NCBI RefSeq assembly: GCF_009727055.1
Contig: NC_052357.1
Span: 88,078,336-88,142,335 of the forward strand
DNA from: Benincasa hispida
Lineage: Eukaryota > Streptophyta > Magnoliopsida > Cucurbitales > Cucurbitaceae
DNA length: 64,000 bases
Direction: 5' to 3'
Shown: positions 43,654 to 56,338 of the stretch, one piece after another
How the letters are laid out: each line of letters begins with the position of its first letter
Position numbering within the stretch: position 1 is the stretch's first letter
Program-made: the position numbers and the translations under genes
Notes under the pieces: generated by a model
Told to the model about the DNA's origin: nothing
The model's input: only the letters and a program-made list of their open reading frames with translations
Database searches by the model: none

Positions 43654-46600
43654 GAGGCAGGGGTAAGTGGATAGATAGCTCTCTTAAGGGCTGATTTCAG
43701 GGCTTGAACGATGTGGCGCCATGTACCTTCTCATGGCCCGAGAAGTGTTCACACATAGTCGGACTATGTTGTATTGTTCATTAGAGAGATTAGTGGTACT
43801 TAAGGAGGAAGATTTAATTACAGGGGCAAAACGGTAAATTGGCCTTCTGTAATTACGAGCATCTGTGAAGGGCCATCGTACTGATGATTGGTTATATCCA
43901 ATGGACATAGAAATATATCTATGGCAAGAAGAGTCAACTGTCAATTTGAGAGTCAGTTTTTGTGTCAATTTGAGATATTCAAATTGACAATAGGGAGTTC
44001 GATTATATATGATATAATTGAACGAGTTAATTAAATATGATATAATTAACTTTATGTATGAGATACATTAATTTAGAGGAAATTGGATATAAATATGATT
44101 TATATCTTGTAGAGGAAAATATTATAATAATATATGATATTAATTATTTGTTATGAATATGATAAGAACACATTCATTGGACGGTTATAAAGGAAATGGG
44201 AAGGCGCCTCTTCTGTTCTAAATAACGGATGAGTGCATTATAAATAGCAGACGGTTTGTTGATCTCGAGGTGCACGGACATTGTGAAAAGATAGTGTCAT
44301 CGTTTAGAAAATTAGTGCCTATACGATAGTGACTGCACGATCACTTACATATATGATATTGCTAAGTGATCGCATACCGATTACACTGTCGCGCGTTATT
44401 ATCTAAACGATCTTTTATCTTTTTCCTAAGCGATCGTTTGGCTCCCAGTATTTACTAAATGATCGTATAGACAATCGCTTAGTTTTTCCTATGCGATCGT
44501 TTGGACGATCGCTCACCCTTTTCCTACACGATCATTTAAACGATCGTTCATCTTTTCCTACACGATCGTTTAGATGATTGCTTACTTTTTCTTCACGATC
44601 GTATACTTCACCTAAACGATTAAGCATCTTTTCTATGCGATAGACGACCACATCTCCCATTTGCTTGATTGTTGTGTACGGTCTCACTTCCTCCTTCCCT
44701 CTACCAAAGCCGAACAAAGCCCACACTTTGGATTCTTATTCCAAGAATACTGAGGGCTCTGAGTGATGTTGTCTTCTCCATTTTCTTCTGTTCGAGTGGT
44801 GATTGTTTGAGGTAGACGGTTGGGCTTCAGACTCGCTGTGAAGAAGAAATCTTCATCTGGTATGATTTCTTGATCTCTTTAGCATTATGAAGGTATGTTG
44901 AATGTATATACGGTAATTCTGTCACAATGAATTAGAAAAATTTGCTTCTGCTCATAGGTACTCTTGAATAAGAGTTCCTTCAAAGACATACAAGTGGATC
45001 ATGCCTTAAGTGAAAACCTAAATGGTTTGTAGTATATGGATATAGGAGGGAAACCTTATCCTGGTGTACGGATACAGTTCGCTTTGTAGATAGTTACAAG
45101 TGTTGTGATGTGCTACAGATGATCTGATCCCGATCATTCATATGGAGACATACGTGCGGGGGTGTCCTATACAAAGGAGTTTGTATAAGACCAGAGCACG
45201 AAGTGTTTAGTCTCATTATATAACGTCGTTCATGACAGAGACTTTCATTTCACTAGGATGACCATAGTTAACATGACCTTAATCCTGAGTGAGTTGGGAA
45301 CTCCTGCCTATGAGGCTGGTTCTTTGATTTGCATGGGTGCGAGTGGTCAGATTGCCAACTCAAACCTACCACTTTCGGGATTTCTGATTGGGGAGTTGGG
45401 AACTCAGCTACACAAGATGGAAATCACTCCTTCCCTGAAGCAGAGGTAAGTAGATAGATTGCTCCCTTAAGAGCTGATTTCGGGGCTTGAACGATGTGGT
45501 GCCACACATCTTCTCATGGTCCGAGAGGTGTCCACTCATAGTAGGACTATGATGTATTGTTCATTAGAGGAATTGGTGGTACTTAAGGAGTTAGATGTAA
45601 CTATAGGGGCAAAACGAAAAATTGGCCCAACTGTACTTACGAGCGATCTGTGAAGGGTTATCGTACTGTTGACTGGTTATATTCGATGGACACAGAAATA
45701 TATATGTAGTGAGAATAGTGCAGTTTTCGGTCTTTGGTGGAGTGCCCGACAGTTAATGGATAGTGGATCTCGTGATTAAAGAGTTTAGTCAGCTATTCAT
45801 GTACCGTTGGAGCTTCAAGCTACAGGTCCATAAGGTCCCCTTGGTAGCTCAATGGATTCTAGTTGAGAATCAGTTTTTGGGTCAGTTTGAAGTGTTCAAA
45901 TTAACAAGAGGGAGTTTGATTATATATGCTATAATTAAATTGGTTCAATTATTTGTGATATAGTTGACATGATGTATAAGATACATTAATTGGAGGAATT
46001 TGATATAAATATGATTTATATCAAGTAAAGGAGAAAAGAACTAGGTTTAAATGTTACATATGATGTAATATTAAAACTATAAGTTATAAATATAATATGA
46101 TAAGTTAGTTATTATATTTATTTATAATTAAAACAATTATATGATAATTGTGGGTAGTTTCTCCTTGAATCGTGCGTAAAAGTGGGAGGTTATGTTCAAT
46201 TTTCATAACTGAAGGATAAAATGAAAAATGTTTCATTTTGAAAGAAATCGCTTCATTAAGTGCATGACCAATCGTTTAGTTGATTAAAGACTATATGATA
46301 GCCTTCTCAAGAGCCTAAACGATCATGTAAAACACCTTTGACTAAACGATCGTGTAAATCAATTTACTAAACGATCGAGTGCCTAGCGAGATTCTTTAAA
46401 CGATCATTTAAACGATCAAGCTTGTTTTTCTAAGCGATCGTGAACCTATTGAGTTTTACTAAACGATCAAACACATAAAGTCTATACGATAAACAACATA
46501 TTCTCCCACTTGCTTGGTTGTTTGGTTCAATCGTTGCCTTCCTCCATCTCTCTACTAAATCTAACAGAGCCCACACCTCCTGGATTTTCATTTCGAAAAT

Positions 46601-46937
46601 ACCAAGGTTGCCGAGTGGTGGTGTTTAAGAGGTTGCTTGTTCGTGGTGAGGATTGTTCGTGATCTAAGCGACAACAAGAGGTTAGGTTAGCGTTCTAAGC
46701 GACATCGAGAGGTTGCTGTTCTAATCTTCACATGAGCGAGAGATTTGTAGAAGAAGAGTTCTTCAAAAGTATGTCTCTTGTTCCTTTTGTCATTAATTAC
46801 TAAAGCATGTTGTAATTTGTTAGATCATTCATAACTTTTTTTGTATGTTTGTGAATACATTCAATTCGTTCACAATGGGGTTGGAAAGATCTTGCTTCCG
46901 CTCATAGGTTCTCTTTGATAAGAGTTTTTTTAGTTCA

Positions 46938-48038
46938 AAAGATTCTTATTTTGGTCATTCACGTTTTAAGTTCATGCGGGCCAGGAACAACATGCAGTTT
47001 ATGCTCTTGCGATAAGGAGTGTTTTTTTTTCCATTCACCTTCTAAACTCATGTGGGCTATGAGTAACATGCAGTTTAGGCTATTGCAATAAGGAGCTACA
47101 TTTAAACTTCATAAGCTTTTATTTCATCATGACTTTGATCATCATCTTCATTTGTAGGATTTTTCAATATGATGAACTTTAGCTTCACTATCAAGGAACC
47201 TTCTATATTTATATCAAAAGATAACTTCCTCTTCATGCATGAAGGGATACGACTGTGAATCTTTTCGTTGTTGTTTTCTTCATGAAATGGTCTTGCCTTC
47301 AAGGTTTTTGTCTCTCTTTTATGTTGATCGCTTGTCATCTTAAGACGATCAAAAGCAGATGTTAAAGGTCAATCTTTTTTTTTTTTATTTTATGTGAAGA
47401 TACTTAGCCTCTTGAAGGTTGAAGTTTGAGTAGCAGTAGACGTTAGACATTGGCTTTCTTCTTCTGTTGTGGTCATGCTTAATCTTTGGAAGATTGAAGA
47501 TCGAGTAGTTGTAGGCTTGATACAATCAGAGGCAAAAGTGCTTTGCTCATTTTCGTTTGAGTTGTTGACTTTTTCAATAGTTACATGGTGGTTGTCGACT
47601 TTAGCTATGCTGACAACGTGACAGGCAACAGCCTCTAATACTTCATTGGGATGATTATCGAGGAAGTTTCTTAGGAAAAAGTCTGCCAAAGTTACTGGTC
47701 GCTAGAGTTAGAGGAAGTCCTTGTTTTTTCTGCACGATCTTAGGTTTCCATGCCTTCTTTTTTCTTTTCTTTTACTGAGTCTTACTTCCTCTTACGTGAT
47801 TTTGACGGAAGCACAACTTGTTTTGGGTGGAATTCGACTTTCCTCTCTTTTGATGAGTCATGAGGATCCACCCTTTGTCATTATCTTTAAATGACCCATC
47901 TTTGTTTTGAGAGTCTGGTGTTCAAATCTTTTGTTTGAATCGAACAACTATAGACTCGTAGCTCCCAAACTAGATTAAGCTTTCTCTTTGATCATAAAAC
48001 GTAGACGGTGTTGGAACACTTGAAGTCGATTCTACTGC
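46938..48038 (-). mobile_element. Ty3-gypsy remnant, right part with coding relics
   Basis: Follows the outer solo LTR. Begins with two ~62-bp direct repeats (each with AACATGCAGTTTA and GCTCTTGCGATAAGGAG-like ends, 46965-47095), then minus-strand coding relics at 47102-47900. It ends where an LTR start (48039) interrupts it. Confidence 0.6.
47102..47900 (-). pseudogene. Ty3-gypsy polyprotein fragment (linker region near protease), broken
   Basis: On the minus strand from about 47900: DNDKGWILMTHQKRGKSNS-like sequence, a stop, KKRKKKAWKPKIVQKKQGLP and LTLA. A frame change follows into ADFFLRNFLDNHPNEVLEAV and ACHVVSIA, then TTTRSSIFQRLSMTTTEEES (to 47390). A second run from 47338 has SDQHKRETKTLKARPFHEEN, SRIPSCMKRKLSFDINIEGS and IILKNPTNEDDDQ, ending at 47102. 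This serine/threonine-rich segment with RLS repeats is one I associate with the gag-protease linker of a gypsy family abundant in cucurbit genomes. No protease or RT motif remains. Confidence 0.62.
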
Positions 48039-48237
48039 TATTGGGATTGATGTCCTATATCTAGGTATCTCGTGGTTTGTAGTTTTGTTAACACAAATAG
48101 TTTATCTAATAAAATTATAAGTATTTTAATTGACATTTAGACAACATTAATTTAATCCAATAAATTAAGATCCAAGGTTATATAATGTCACTTTAACAGT
48201 ATGTAGTTGATATATAAGTGGTTCATGTTTAAGTAAT
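48039..48237 (+). mobile_element. 5' end fragment of a related LTR
   Basis: Starts TATTGGGATTGATGTCC, parallel to the starts of the other long LTRs, and runs to AAGTGGTTCATGTTTAAGTA. There it is interrupted by the LTR at 48238. The remainder would lie beyond the right edge if the downstream copia element inserted into it. Confidence 0.6.
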
Positions 48238-50348
48238 TGTTGTGGTTGATGCCCTAAAGTCTCGTGTCCTATAGTTTGTAAACAGTTTGTACGAACGTTT
48301 ATGTTGTATAATAATATTTACTTCACATCTTGATTTTGCAGTTGTATGTTTTATTTGCTTTACCACAAATCGATAAATATAAAATCCCTGGTTATCTGTA
48401 TGTAACTTAAGCATGTATGTGGTGACATATAAGTGGATCATGTCTTGAGTGATAACCAAAATGGTCTGTAGTATATGGATATAGGAGGGAAACCTTATCC
48501 TGGTAATGCTATGGATACGGCTTGCTTTGTGGAATGGTCACAAGTGTTATGACTTGTCACAGATGGTCTGATCCTAATCATTTGTGTAGGAGACATGTGA
48601 GCGAGAGCGTCCTATACAAAGAGTTTGTATAAGGCCTGACCATGAAGTGTTAATGTCTCGTTATATAACACCGTTCATGACAGAGACTTCACTTCACTAG
48701 GTTGATCATAGGTAACATGACCTCAATCCTGAGTGAGTTGGTAACTCCTGCCATTAAGGGTGGTCCTTTGATTTGTATGGGTGTGAGTGGCCAAGTCGCC
48801 GATTCAAACCTACCATTTTGGGGATTCGTTTGATTTGGGAGCTGGAAACTTAGCTACACAAGATGGAATTCACTCTTTCCCCGAAGGCAGGGGCAAGTAG
48901 ATAGATAACTCTCTTAAGGGCTGATTTCAGGGTTTGAATGATGTGGCGCCACAACCTTCTCTTGGCCTGAGAGGTGTTCACACATCGTTGGACTATGTTA
49001 TTTTGTTCATTAGAGGAATCAGTGGTACTTAAGAAGTGAAATGTAAATATATGGGCAAAATAGTAAATTGGCCCAGCTGTACTTACGGGCATTTATGAAG
49101 GGTCATCGTACTGATGATTGGTTATATCCAATGGACACAGAAATATATCTGTGGTAAGAAGAGTTCAGCTGTTGGTCTTCAGTGGATTGCCTGACAATTA
49201 ACGGATGGTGGATCTCGTGGCTAAAGAGTTTAGTCAGCTATTCACGTACCGTTGGAGCTTTGAGCCATAGGTCTATTAGGTCCCCTGTGTAGATTGAATA
49301 AAGTCGAGAATCAATGTTTAGGTCAGTTTGAAATGTTCAAATTGACTAGAGGGAATTCAATTATATATGATATAATTGAACTGGTTAATTATATATGATA
49401 TAATTGGCTAAATGTATGAGATACATTATTTTGGAGGAAATTAGATATAAATATGAATTATATCAAGTGGAGGAGAAATTACTATAGTAGATATATGATA
49501 TCAAACTATAGGGTAAGAATATAATATGATTATATTCATTTATTATTAAATTGATTAATTATGAGATAATTAGCCGAATTATTCTCTTCAATCGTGCGTT
49601 AGTGGGAGCAGCCGTGTTCAGTTATGGTAACCGAAGAATAAAATGAAAATTTTTTTCATTTGGCAAAAAGTTCGAAAAAATCGCAATCGGTGTGAAAGCA
49701 TATCAGTCGCCTAGCTTGAGAGCCTATACGATAGAGTCTCATCGTCTAAACAATCGCACACCCGTGTCTAAATGATCACACGCCTTTCCTTAAATGATCG
49801 CCTAGCGTGTTGCGTTTTCTAAACGATCGTATACATTTTACTAGACCATTGCTTAGTATAACCTACACAATCGTATAGCTTTGTCTAAACGATAAGCATC
49901 CCTGCTATACGAGCTGTCTCTCCCACTTGCTTATCGTCTACACGACCAATCTTTTCTCCTACCTCTACCAAATCCAGCAAAGACCACACTTTGGATTCTT
50001 ACTCTGAGACCCCTAATGGCTCCAACTGGTGGTGTCATCCCCATTGCTTACTTGTTCATGCCTGTCCGTGTTCTGCCGTTCGTGTAGACGATCGTGCTGC
50101 CATAGCCGACTGATTTGTTGGGCGATAGAGTTCGTAGATGTTCTTTCGCTGCATTGAGTTTGAGGTTTGAAGAGTGTCTTCAACCGGTATGAGAAATCAT
50201 TCCTCTGTATTTTATGTATCAAAGCATGCTGTTAATTAGTGTTAATTTGCATAACTATCTGTTAGAATGTATGTGTTGTATTTCAGTCACGATGAAATCG
50301 GAAAGATCCGAACGTGCTCATGGATGCTCTTCATTAAGAGTTCCTTCA
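48238..50348 (+). repeat. 5' LTR of the long-LTR copia element, 2111 bp
   Basis: Starts TGTTGTGGTTGATGCCC and ends AAGAGTTCCTTCA, two bases before the PBS. It has the family's ordered blocks and AAACGATCG-type motifs at 49720-49900. It serves as the reference for calling the solo LTRs at 36134, 42417 and 42616. Confidence 0.88.
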
Positions 50349-50350
50349 AT

Positions 50351-50363
50351 TGGTATCAGAGCC
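50351..50363 (+). other. Primer binding site, initiator tRNA-Met type
   Basis: TGGTATCAGAGCC, the standard copia PBS, two bases after the LTR end. Confidence 0.95.
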
Positions 50364-50741
50364 AGGTTCTGATATTCCAATTTCATTGTTGCAATGAATT
50401 ACATATACATTCTTGGTGGATGCATGTCTGCTCTGTTTAATCGTTAAATTGCTGTGGATGTGCAGATTAATGGAGTTTTCTGGAATATTTGCCTTGGTTT
50501 GATTTAATTCTTTTAAATTTTCAGTTGATTGTAAAGGTCCCTGCGTTTTTGGGCATTAATAATCGTTATCGAGTCTGTAATTCAAAGTCAGTTTGAGTTT
50601 TGAGTCGTTGTGAAGAAGTTTGAAGCAAGGGTTGCAGTTCTTCGTGGAAGGAGACGATCAAGGGTTGATCGTATCCTATAGACGATGGGGTAAGCGATCG
50701 CTGAGTATCGGGTTGTATAGACGATGAGATGCTCACGTATC
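50364..50741 (+). other. Copia leader, first part
   Basis: Untranslated sequence after the PBS, ending at the target duplication GTATC (50737-50741) of the Athila-like insertion. It includes AGACGATGGGGTAAGCGATC-like motifs similar to those in the LTRs. Confidence 0.75.
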
Positions 50742-52578
50742 TGATAACTTGTAGAAATACAAGTTATTTATGCTGCCTTATCTAGATATTGCAGCCAAAA
50801 GAGAAGGAATATGCATCGATTTTATGAAAATTAGCTCAGAAATACAATAAATATAAATTATTGCAATTACACCCACTAACATTATCAAGATGGTAGAAGA
50901 GGATATTTCTATTTTATTTTGCAGGAAACCAAGTCACCGCTTGCGATCAAGGCTCAACAAGAAACTGAACAATGCATCTCTGTCACATTGCACCCGTCAA
51001 ACCACAATGAAGAGATGATTTAACGCAATGACGGCGCAATGCGACAGTCGATCCCGAGCTGAATTTCAACCGTATGCGGTAATAAAAACAACACCGCATG
51101 CGAGCAACCGATCGAAAGATGCAGCTGAGCGATGCAAATGCGGAGGATTGTGACACGTGTACAACTAACCGTTGTGCACATTTGACGGTCTGATTGCATA
51201 ACAGAAGGAATATTTATTCCTCCATCTTCGAAATTTTCATAACAATAAGTGGGGCCCATAAGCAAGAGTTAAAGCATTTAATCTATAATACCCCCATAGA
51301 ATTCAGAGAATATATACTTGATACGAGGGCTAATTGATGCTAGGTTATTGAGAGAGAGGCTAAGCTGAGTATCGATCGGAAGAAATCCAGGAAGAGAAGA
51401 GACAAGGTCGAGAGGTGAGTCTTAGTGCAATTATGCCAAATCCCCGCCGTGAAGCTTTGTGCTTAGATCCCTGCTATCGGTTGAGCAAGCCTGAGAGGGA
51501 AGCTCATCCTTCCACACGATCCATCCATGCCGACATGCAAACTCCATCCAGATCGGCGCCAAGACGTTGGCGCTTATTTGTATTTGTTTCTAACTCTATT
51601 TCATCAACTCTATTTCATCTTCTTAATCTCTTCATTCACAAATCATGTATCAGACGCTAAATAGTTTTATTAAATGTCTTGATCACTTTCATTTCCACTT
51701 TTCTGTCTACTTCCGTTCCTCCATTGATCGTTTTCTTCATGAAGTTTTCTTAATCCCTTGGTAATTAATATGAATTAAACGAGTAACTTAATCTGTGATA
51801 AAGAGATAAATGCGTTTAACTAAGGCATGCTAGACGACATCTTCATCTGTGAGAGCAGAAGTGAAGATGTCATTCTGATTTTTCGAGAGAAGGTTAGAAG
51901 AATGCGTTGACTAAAACGAGTATTATTTCTAGAGATGGAAGCAACCTTACGTTCATTACGTTCGTCCCTGTTTCACCACAGAGATGTGGGAACGTGGCCG
52001 ATCACCAAGAGGTGTACGCCAAGGGAAAAGCGGAACAGTACTTATATCTTTAACGCAATTAAGGAACTTGTGCTGTTTATATTAGTTATCTTTTCTCTTT
52101 CTGCTTCGCACAAAAGACTTGTCACCGCATTACACGATCTTTGCATGATTTTCATAGCCAGCCTTGACCTCAGTATCTTGTATCATGAAACCTGTATCTT
52201 GTATCATCTTAGCTTAGATTTACTTTATCGCAATTTATCTTATTATCGCATTTTTACCGCTTTACTTTACTTTATCGCATTTTTAAATACCTGTACAAAC
52301 AATCGCTTTATTAATTTGAAAAACCCCTGGTCGCATATATCACAAACATAACACAATAACCTCAAACAGTCCCTGTGTTCGACCTCGGATCACACCGAGA
52401 AACTTGCGGTGAAATTATACTTGGTTTCAACGCAAAGAAACTTGTGACAATGCACAACATACTACAAGAACATTCGTTAATAACGCATATCTAGAAGTAG
52501 TATCACATATCATCGCATAAATCTATGTCATCAAGTTTATGGCATGGACTTGCATCATCACACAAAATCTACGTTACA
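50742..52578 (+). repeat. 5' LTR of the Athila-like element, 1837 bp
   Basis: Starts TGATAACTTGTAGAAATACA, whose AACTTGTA/TACAAGTT arms can form a hairpin, and ends CTACGTTACA. The TATA box region reads CTATAATACCCCC, damaged compared with CTATAAATACCCCC in the 3' LTR. A 138-codon open frame at 51935-52351 recurs in the other LTR and is not a gene. Confidence 0.9.
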
Positions 52579-52584
52579 AGTTTA

Positions 52585-52602
52585 TGGCGTCGTTGCCAGG
52601 GA
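52585..52602 (+). other. Primer binding site, tRNA-Asp type
   Basis: TGGCGTCGTTGCCAGGGA is six bases after the LTR. It equals the complement of the nuclear tRNA-Asp 3' end plus CCA except for two changes, as is typical for Athila elements. Confidence 0.8.
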
Positions 52603-52797
52603 GTGGTTAACAGTTTATTGTTTGAATATGTTTATGGCATTTTGGAGGACAGATCTCTTTGTACTGGCTGTTCAACGCGAAGAGCAGTTTGACGGCTTAG
52701 GAGTGCTAGAGTGATCCATAAATTCTAAGTGGACCCAGAGATCAAGTGTATTATTCCCGCACAAGCACATCAGGGCCGAATTAAGTGGTGAAGAAGC

Positions 52798-54200
52798 ATG
52801 GCTAATAATAACAAGGCTCCTGCAGGGAATCAAAGGGAGAATGGGCCAGCATAAGGCTCCATATTTCTTGCTACTGATCATAACGTCCCAATGAGAGACT
52901 ATGCAGCACCAAATTTCTATAACTTCTCACCAGGAATTGCAAGACAAACGGTTGAGGAGAATGTAAGCATTGAAATAAAACCAATTATGTTGTAGATGAT
53001 TCAGAATATGGGTCAATTTGGAGGATTACAAGAAGAAGACCCACATGCGCAGTTGACAAATTTTGTAGACATGTACAATGCATTCTCCATGCCTGATGTG
53101 ACTCAAGAAAGACTTAGGTTATATCTTTTCTCATACACACTACGAGATGAAGCAAAGAGGTGGGCTCAGTCATTAGAGCTGAATGAGATTAAAGCATGGG
53201 AACAGTTGGTTGATAGGTTCATGAATAGATTCTTCCCTCCAGCCGTTAACACAAGGAGACGGAGGGATGTGCTGAATTTTGAGCAAAACGGTTATGAAAC
53301 CTTGAGAACCGCATAGGTGCGATTCCGACAGTTAGTGAAGAGCTGTCCGCATATCGGGATTCCCGATAGTATTCTGATGGAAACCTTTTACAATGGCTTA
53401 GACCAATCAACGCAAGCAGTTGCCGATGCCTCCGCAGAAGGAGGATTAATGAACAAATCATATACGGAAGCAAAGAATATCTTGGATCGCATCTCGCGAC
53501 ATTTTGATGATTGGATTGATACCGGGCTTGAGGTAAGAGGTCTAGAGAAAGAAAGAGTAGAAAGTGTCGATGTGTCAATTGATACAATAAGCACACTGGT
53601 CAATCAAATGACCACAATGACCTCACTTCTCCAGACGGTGGCTAACCAACAGAGAACTCTCTTTCAAGGATCAGTGCAAGTTAATGCGGTGACTCATATG
53701 GCCCCAATAAATTGCGTCCAAGGTAGAGAAGGACATCTAGCAGAAGTCTGCCCATGGAATCAATAACCCGTATATTCTGTCTACGATGAATCGTTTAGAA
53801 ACATTTACAACCCTGGTTGGTGGGATCACCCAACTTCAAGTTGGAATGGGAATCACAACCAGGGGGGCCATGGTTTCTATCAGAACAGCTATCAAGGGGA
53901 TAGAGGCAACCCTCCGGTCTTCATTACTCCGGACTGTAACCCATGTAATTCTTAAGGTATACCATCCTATGACCAACCGTTCTTATATGACACCTCTTGC
54001 AACACCTCGTCTCTGGAGACATTGTTAAAACATTACATTGAAAAAAGCAAGGTAATGAGACAATCGCAAGCTGAATCCCTTAAAAAACTAGAAGAGCAGA
54101 TAGATTAGCTTACGAGGGAATTAAAGAAGAAAGTGCCTGGTACGCGACACAGCAACTCAGGAGCATTGGGGCAGCATGTAAAGAACAATGTCACATAGTG
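52798..54200 (+). pseudogene. Athila-type gag, three in-frame stops
   Basis: ATG at 52798 (MANNNKAPAGNQRENGPA) is followed by TAA at 52852, TAG at 52993 and TAG at 53314. All other codons to TAA 53764 stay in one frame. Recognisable gag core: MGQFGGLQEEDPHAQLTNF, RLYLFSYTLRDEAKRWAQSL, FMNRFFPPAVNTRRR, then VRFRQLVKSCPHIGIPDSIL, METFYNGLDQSTQ and SYTEAKNILDRI. A decayed zinc knuckle NCVQGREGHLAEVC has lost its second Cys. Relics continue with NPGWWDHPTSSWNGNHNQGG in another frame. Gag would form the particle shell. Confidence 0.88.
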
Positions 54201-54473
54201 ACATTGAGAAGTGGAAAAACAACAGCCCCTATGCCATCAGTACCAGATGAAGCTCCTTAAGACTTGAATTCTCAATCAACGCAACCTCCAGATAAAGAAA
54301 CACAACAAGAACATGACCTCAACAAACAGCCAACACAATAAGAAGTAAGGTGGGATCCTCCACCTTTCCCGTCCAGGCTGAAGAAGAAAGACGATAGTAA
54401 GCAATTTCAAAGGTTCTTGGACATTCTTCGACAGCTACACATTAACGTTCCCTTAATAGAAGAACTAGAGTAG
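54201..54473 (+). pseudogene. Gag-protease linker relic
   Basis: Reads HIVTLRSGKTTAPMPSVPDE, a stop, QPPDKETQQEHDLNKQPTQ, a stop, PPFPSRLKKKDDSKQFQRFL and DILRQLHINVPLIEEL, then TAG just before 54474. This proline/glutamine-rich region, ending in the FxxxLxxLHINVPL motif, precedes the protease in Athila polyproteins. Confidence 0.8.
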
Positions 54474-56338
54474 ATGCCGAGTTATGTAAAATTTCTTAAG
54501 GATATCTTTGCCAATAAAAGAAAGATCCGGGAAAATGAAACAGTTGCGCTAACATATGAATGCAGCGCATTGTTTCAAAACAATATCCCCACTAAAATGA
54601 GGGACCTTAGGAGTTTTATATTGCCCTGCACGATAGGAGGGAAGATGGTCGGGAACGCGCTGTACGATTTAGGGGCAAGCATAAATCTAATGCCCTTGTC
54701 GATTTTTAAGAAGCTGGATATAGGTAACGCAAGACCAACAACGATCACATTACAATTGGCCGATAGATCAATAAAGCATCCTGAGGGCAAGATAGAGGAT
54801 GTACTCGTGCAAGTGGACAAGTTTATCTTTCTGACAGATTTTGTCATAATTGATTACGAAGCTGACAGAGAAGTCCCTATCATTTTGGGTCGCCCATTTC
54901 TCGCAATAGAGCGAGCACTGATCGATGTGCAAAAAGGGGAATTGACCATCAAGGTCGACGATAAGGAAGTAAAATTCAACGTGTTCAATGCGTTGAAGTA
55001 CCCAGGTGACATGGAAAACTGCCAATATATTGAGGAACTGTGGGAAGAACATTGGCATGAACCCCTGAAGGAGCTGGAGAAAGAAGATCTTGAAATCGGC
55101 GCAATATTGGAGGAGGATTGCGCCGCAATTCATATTGAATCAAAATTTGAACCGCTCAAGATATTTGAACGAACATCACAATGCATTAAGCCATCTTTGG
55201 AAGAACCAACCATGCTAGAGTTAAAGCCGTTACCCGTGTACCTTAAGTATGCTTACTTAGGAAGTAACAACACCTTACCGGTTATCATTTCCGCATCGCT
55301 GAGTAAGGAGAAAGAAGATGTGCTCATACAGATCCTAAGAAATAACGCAAAGGCCTTAGGATGGACCTTGGCAGACATTCGAGGAATCAGTCCCTCATAT
55401 TGTATGCACAAGATTCATCTGGAAGAAGGAAAGACAGGATCGGTAGAAAGGCAACGCCGCTTGAACCCAGCTATGAGGGAGTCGTAAAGAAGGAAATAGT
55501 GAAGTGGCTAGACGCAGGAGTCATCTACCCGATATCTGATAGCAGCTTGGTGAGCCCAGTGCAGTGTGTTCCAAAGAAAGGGGGAATGACAGTTGTCACT
55601 AATGACAAGAATGAATTAATTCCCACAAGAACGACTACGGGGTGGAGAATTTGCATGGATTATTGCAAGTTAAACTTGGCCACTAAAAAGGATCACTTTC
55701 CACTCCCGTTCATTGATCAGATGCTAGACAGACTTGCGAGGAATGAATTTTTCTATTTTCTTGACGGCTATTCAGGGTACAATCAAATCACAATTGCGCC
55801 AGAAGATCAAGATAAGACAATATTCACATGCCCATTTGGTACGTTTGCATTCCGACGCATGCCATTTGGACTCTGCAATGCACCAGGCACTTTCCAACGA
55901 TGCATGATGGCAATATTCTCAGATTACTTGGAGGAGTCAGTCGAGGTATTCATGGATGATTTTTCAGTCTTCGGCAATAATTACGACTCCTGTTTATCTA
56001 ACCTGGAAAAGGTCTTAAGGAGATGCGTCGCAACAAATCTTGTTTTGAACCAGGAAAAATGCCATTTTATGGTGGAAGAAGGATTGGAAGTTGATCAGGC
56101 AAAAATTGACGCAATTTTCAAGTTACCTCCACTAGTGAACATGAAAACACTTAGGAGCTTTCCAGGACATGCTGGGTTTTATAGAAAATTTATTCGCAAC
56201 TTCTCCCAGGTTGCAAGGCCCCTAAGTGCGCTCCTTGGAGCTGAACGAGAATATAATTTTGATGATGTGTGCACCAAAGCATTCAACACATTGAAAGATG
56301 CACTCATCACCGCACCCATTCTGGTGGTGCCGGACTAG
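54474..56338 (+). pseudogene. Athila-type protease and reverse transcriptase, one frameshift
   Basis: The first open run (54474-55487, 337 codons) starts MPSYVKFLKDIFANKRKI. It contains the aspartic-protease motif DLGASINLMPL (Asp at codon 65) and ILGRPFLA, then a linker to GWTLADIRGISPSYCMHKIH. A one-base change near 55475 shifts to the second run (to 56338): VVKKEIVKWLDAGVIYPISD, GWRICMDYCKLN, LPFIDQMLDRLA, FLDGYSGYNQI (first catalytic Asp), RRMPFGLCNAPGTFQRCMM and VFMDDFSVFG (FMDD at 55949-55960). After CHFMVEEG about a dozen residues normally ending in GHKVS are missing. TAG at 56336 ends the run. Catalytic motifs survive, but the frame is broken. Confidence 0.9.

Larger units (their letters stand above)
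42616..44982 (+). mobile_element. Inner solo LTR (long-LTR copia family)
   Basis: Starts TGTTGGGGTTTGTGCCC and ends AAGAGTTCCTTCA. Flanks are GAGAC (42611-42615) and AAGAC (44983-44987), a 5-bp duplication with one mismatch. Its 2367 bp include an adapter and a duplicated block totalling about 385 bp. Subtracting these gives about 1.98 kb, the length of the copy at 36134. A dense cluster of ACGATCGTTTAG-like motifs lies at 44330-44640. Confidence 0.85.
42417..46932 (+). mobile_element. Outer solo LTR (long-LTR copia family), split by a second solo LTR
   Basis: Starts TATCGGGGTTGATGCCC (TG decayed to TA), ends AAGAGTTTTTTTA and is flanked by GTTCA at 42412-42416 and 46933-46937. Sequence 42417-42615 continues at 44983 after the inner solo LTR. 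Without the insert it is about 2.14 kb. It holds the ordered LTR blocks and a cluster of AAACGATCG motifs at 46270-46480. Older than the inner copy by position. Confidence 0.85.

Noticed and set aside
51935..52351. 138-codon open frame with a repeated partner at 60985-61401
   Set aside because: Both lie at the same place in the two LTRs of one element and contain TATC-rich low-complexity sequence. Their similarity reflects LTR identity, not a conserved protein.
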